Position numbers and translations under genes: made by a program. Below, one piece after another: positions 5,825 through 7,571 of a stretch of DNA of 7,571 nucleotides. The notes under the pieces were generated by a model, which saw only the letters and a program-made list of their open reading frames with translations, had not been told where the DNA came from and made no database searches. Each line of letters starts with the position of its first letter. Position 1 is the stretch's first letter. This DNA is from Hyphomicrobiales bacterium (GTDB lineage: Bacteria; Pseudomonadota; Alphaproteobacteria; Rhizobiales; Xanthobacteraceae): assembly GCA_003133345.1 (NCBI GenBank), contig PKXB01000130.1, forward strand, positions 12,961-20,531, written 5' to 3'.

Positions 5825-7420
5825 TTACGGCACGCTGAAATGCGTCGTGCCGTCGCGCGCGATGCGCGCGAGCAGGTCGATTTCCCACGACAGGTATTCG
5901 TTCATGGCGACCTTCGGATCGCCCGGCCGCTCATAGGGCTTGAGCCAGGCGTCGAGCGGCTCGTCCGCCATCTTGGCGTCGGCCGAGAGCGGAAATCCGA
6001 TGGCAATCCAGGCCGCGTTGCCGCCCTTGAGCCAGTGTACCGGGAGTTTGGTCAGCGCGCGCGCTTCGGCGACGGCGAGGCCGGCGAGCGCGCCGTCCTC
6101 CGAGGTGAGCACCAGCGTGCCGTGGTGGGAAATTTTCGCCAGCGCGTGGGCAAGCCGCGAGCGGATCGCGAACCAGGCGCCGGGAATGTGGCCCTTGCGG
6201 TAGTCCGTGCTGCGCGACAGGTCGACGATGGTCACGTCGTCGATCGACAGCAGCGCGGAGCAATCAATGGCGGCGTCCGCCGGCGCCGTACCGAGCACGC
6301 TGTCGGCCGGCGTGCTGGTCTCTTGATCAGTTTCTTGGCCGGCTTCCGGCAGCACCGCCACGTCTTTCCAGCCCATCTGCTTGAGCCAAGAGGCGGTCAT
6401 CACCGCGCGCACTTCGTTGTCGTCACAGAGCACGATGCGCCCCCCGAGCGTGCCGGCGTAGGTGTCCGTCGCCTGCACCAGTTGGCCGCCCGGCGCGGAC
6501 AGGGCGCCGGGGAAATGGCCGGCCTGGTATTCGGCCGGATCGCGCACGTCGAAAATATAAAGCGTGCGCGCCGTGTCGCCGCGCCAGCGATCGAGCCCGG
6601 CGCGGTCAATACGGGTGATGCCGAAGCGGCGGGCCACTGCATCGGTTTTGGATTTCGCCCAGCTCAGCCCCGAGCCGCTCACCGCCGGCGTGCGGTTGTC
6701 CTTGCCGTGATCGCAGGTGAGCCCCGCCAGGTGCCAGCCCATGGTGCCGTTGCGCAGCGCGACGACTTTGTTGGGCACGCCGGCATTGATCAACGACTGC
6801 GCGCCGATGATGCTGCGGGTGCGGCCGGCGCAATTGACCACGATCAGGGTGTCGGGCGAGGGCGCGATGTCGTGCACGCGTAACACCAGTTCGGCGCCCG
6901 GCACGTTGATGCCTGTTGGTATCGAGATGCGCGAATATTCGTCGTAAGGGCGGCTGTCGAGCACCACCATGTCGGTGCCGGCGCGCATCAGGCCGTCGAG
7001 CTCATCGGCGCTGATGCTGGGAGTGTGGCTCGAATGCTCGATGAATTCGCCGAACGCCTTGCTCGGCACGTGGACGCCGGAGAACAGCTCGAAGCCGGCG
7101 GCGGCCCAGGCCGCGATGCCGCCGTCGAGAGTGGAGAGGTCCGTGTACCCGGCGCCGGCGAGGATATTGGCAGTGCGTTGCGCCAAGCCGTTATTGTCGT
7201 CGATGAGCACGATGCGGGTGGCGCGGCGCGGCACCAAACGCGCGAAGCGCAGTTCGAGCCGGCTCAGCGGCACCGAGCGCGCCCATAACAGATGACTGCG
7301 CGAGAAGATCAGTTCCTCGCGCACATCGATCAGCGCCAGCTCCCCGCCGTCGCCGAGCATGGCTTTGACGGCGGCGGGAGCTACGGGACGCGATATCGCT
7401 TTTTTCGTGTGCAGGTTCAC
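5825..7420 (-). CDS. Four-domain rhodanese-like protein with one catalytic cysteine
   Basis: The 531-residue product, with no signal peptide or membrane segment, holds four rhodanese-like domains in a row: about 12-118 (LIDVREE 30-36), 136-240 (LDSRPYDEY 154-162), 270-365 (FDVRDPAEY 290-298, GHFPGA 301-306) and 385-485 (DYRKGHIPGA 406-415). Rhodaneses move sulfane sulfur using a cysteine at the start of the active-site loop. Only domain 2 has it, Cys197 in CAGRTRS. The equivalent positions read Asp74 in domain 1, Asp333 in domain 3 (Cys332 is one place off) and Ser440 in domain 4. The other domains may bind partners or shape the site. A conserved-looking tail (486-531) follows domain 4. The start is the GTG at 7420, overlapping the TGA of the upstream gene by GTGA, so the two are probably co-translated and functionally linked. 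The role, perhaps in sulfur-compound metabolism, is inferred only from the fold. Confidence 0.9.
   Translation of the reverse strand: MNLHTKKAISRPVAPAAVKAMLGDGGELALIDVREELIFSRSHLLWARSVPLSRLELRFARLVPRRATRIVLIDDNNGLAQRTANILAGAGYTDLSTLDGGIAAWAAAGFELFSGVHVPSKAFGEFIEHSSHTPSISADELDGLMRAGTDMVVLDSRPYDEYSRISIPTGINVPGAELVLRVHDIAPSPDTLIVVNCAGRTRSIIGAQSLINAGVPNKVVALRNGTMGWHLAGLTCDHGKDNRTPAVSGSGLSWAKSKTDAVARRFGITRIDRAGLDRWRGDTARTLYIFDVRDPAEYQAGHFPGALSAPGGQLVQATDTYAGTLGGRIVLCDDNEVRAVMTASWLKQMGWKDVAVLPEAGQETDQETSTPADSVLGTAPADAAIDCSALLSIDDVTIVDLSRSTDYRKGHIPGAWFAIRSRLAHALAKISHHGTLVLTSEDGALAGLAVAEARALTKLPVHWLKGGNAAWIAIGFPLSADAKMADEPLDAWLKPYERPGDPKVAMNEYLSWEIDLLARIARDGTTHFSVP
5827..5870. other. Hairpin pair at the convergent gene junction
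   Basis: ACGGCACG (5827-5834) pairs perfectly with CGTGCCGT (5846-5853) around an 11-base loop. CGCGCGC (5854-5860) pairs with GCGCGCG (5864-5870) right after it. Both lie in the last codons of the rhodanese gene, just beyond the anti-sigma stop, where transcripts from both sides end. Neither is followed by a T tract, so they may act as a block for converging polymerases or only reflect codon use. Confidence 0.3.
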
Positions 7421-7571
7421 GAGGCCTGCTGGGCGTACATCTGCTCCACTTCGCCGCTCTTCGGATCGATCTTGATGCGGTTGATCTTGTCTAGATTGGT
7501 GCCGGTGACACGGATGAAGCGCGCGTAGTCGGGATAATCGTTCGAGTGAATGGCGCCGTCCTGGTAGATGC
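7417..7571 (-). CDS. C-terminal end of an unidentified protein (5' end outside window)
   Basis: Reading leftwards from the window edge, an open frame of 50 residues ends at the TGA at 7417-7419. It begins IYQDGAIHSNDYPDYARF and ends GEVEQMYAQQAS. The middle, FIRVTGTNLDKINRIKIDP, is mixed alpha/beta in character with no cysteine, no membrane segment and no motif I recognise. It is taken as real because codon use has the G/C third-position preference of its neighbours and because its stop overlaps the GTG start of the rhodanese gene by four bases (GTGA), the mark of a coupled gene pair. The function is unknown. A link to sulfur chemistry could be guessed from the rhodanese partner but is not shown by the residues. 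Confidence 0.6.
   Translation of the reverse strand, partial: IYQDGAIHSNDYPDYARFIRVTGTNLDKINRIKIDPKSGEVEQMYAQQAS

Noticed and set aside
6424..6426. Cys332 of rhodanese domain 3 as a second catalytic cysteine
   Set aside because: Aligning the loop with CAGRTRS of domain 2 puts Asp333, not Cys332, at the catalytic position. It is kept only as a possible relay residue.
5840..6883. Long + strand open frame (347 codons) opposite the rhodanese gene
   Set aside because: It is the antisense shadow of a clearly recognisable four-domain rhodanese, with an Arg/Ala/Gly-rich translation and no domain.

Overview
The window looks like chromosomal DNA of a high-GC alphaproteobacterium of the order Hyphomicrobiales (Rhizobiales), in the Bradyrhizobium/Rhodopseudomonas neighbourhood. 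This is inferred from a BA14K-like secreted protein (a family largely confined to this order), an Obg GTPase of the short alphaproteobacterial form, strong G/C preference at third codon positions, and ECF sigma/anti-sigma and rhodanese genes of the kind seen there. No tRNA, rRNA, CRISPR array, transposase or phage gene was found, and no gene-free stretch exceeds 130 bases.

Layout. (1) 1-663: the C-terminal part of an outer-membrane porin on the + strand, followed by two G/C-rich hairpins (687-713 and 737-760). (2) 784-1308: a membrane-anchored Ala/Pro-rich protein ending in a four-cysteine BA14K-like module. (3) 1376-3027, minus strand: a BrnT-type toxin gene, its overlapping CopG/BrnA-type antitoxin gene and, four bases after the antitoxin stop, the essential GTPase gene obgE. 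The toxin-antitoxin pair is visibly AT-richer than its surroundings and lies where other genes usually precede obgE. Its promoter is canonical, contains a palindrome, and is so close to the toxin ATG that the mRNA should be leaderless. (4) 3051-5823, + strand: a four-gene operon for a Tat-exported metallophosphoesterase, a periplasmic amicyanin-like cupredoxin, an ECF sigma factor and its zinc-finger transmembrane anti-sigma factor. A candidate ECF-type promoter sits before the first gene. A 20-bp palindrome lies between the cupredoxin and sigma genes. (5) 5825-7571, minus strand: a protein made of four rhodanese domains, only one of which keeps the catalytic cysteine. It is translationally coupled (GTGA overlap) to an unidentified gene that runs off the window.

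How the genes may work together. The four-gene operon reads as a self-contained envelope-stress circuit. The anti-sigma factor holds the sigma factor at the membrane, and on a signal the sigma factor would transcribe its own operon and so make a periplasmic copper protein and a periplasmic metallophosphoesterase. The signal and the phosphoesterase substrate are not visible in the sequence. This operon and the brnT-antitoxin-obgE arrangement are the two parts most worth following up.
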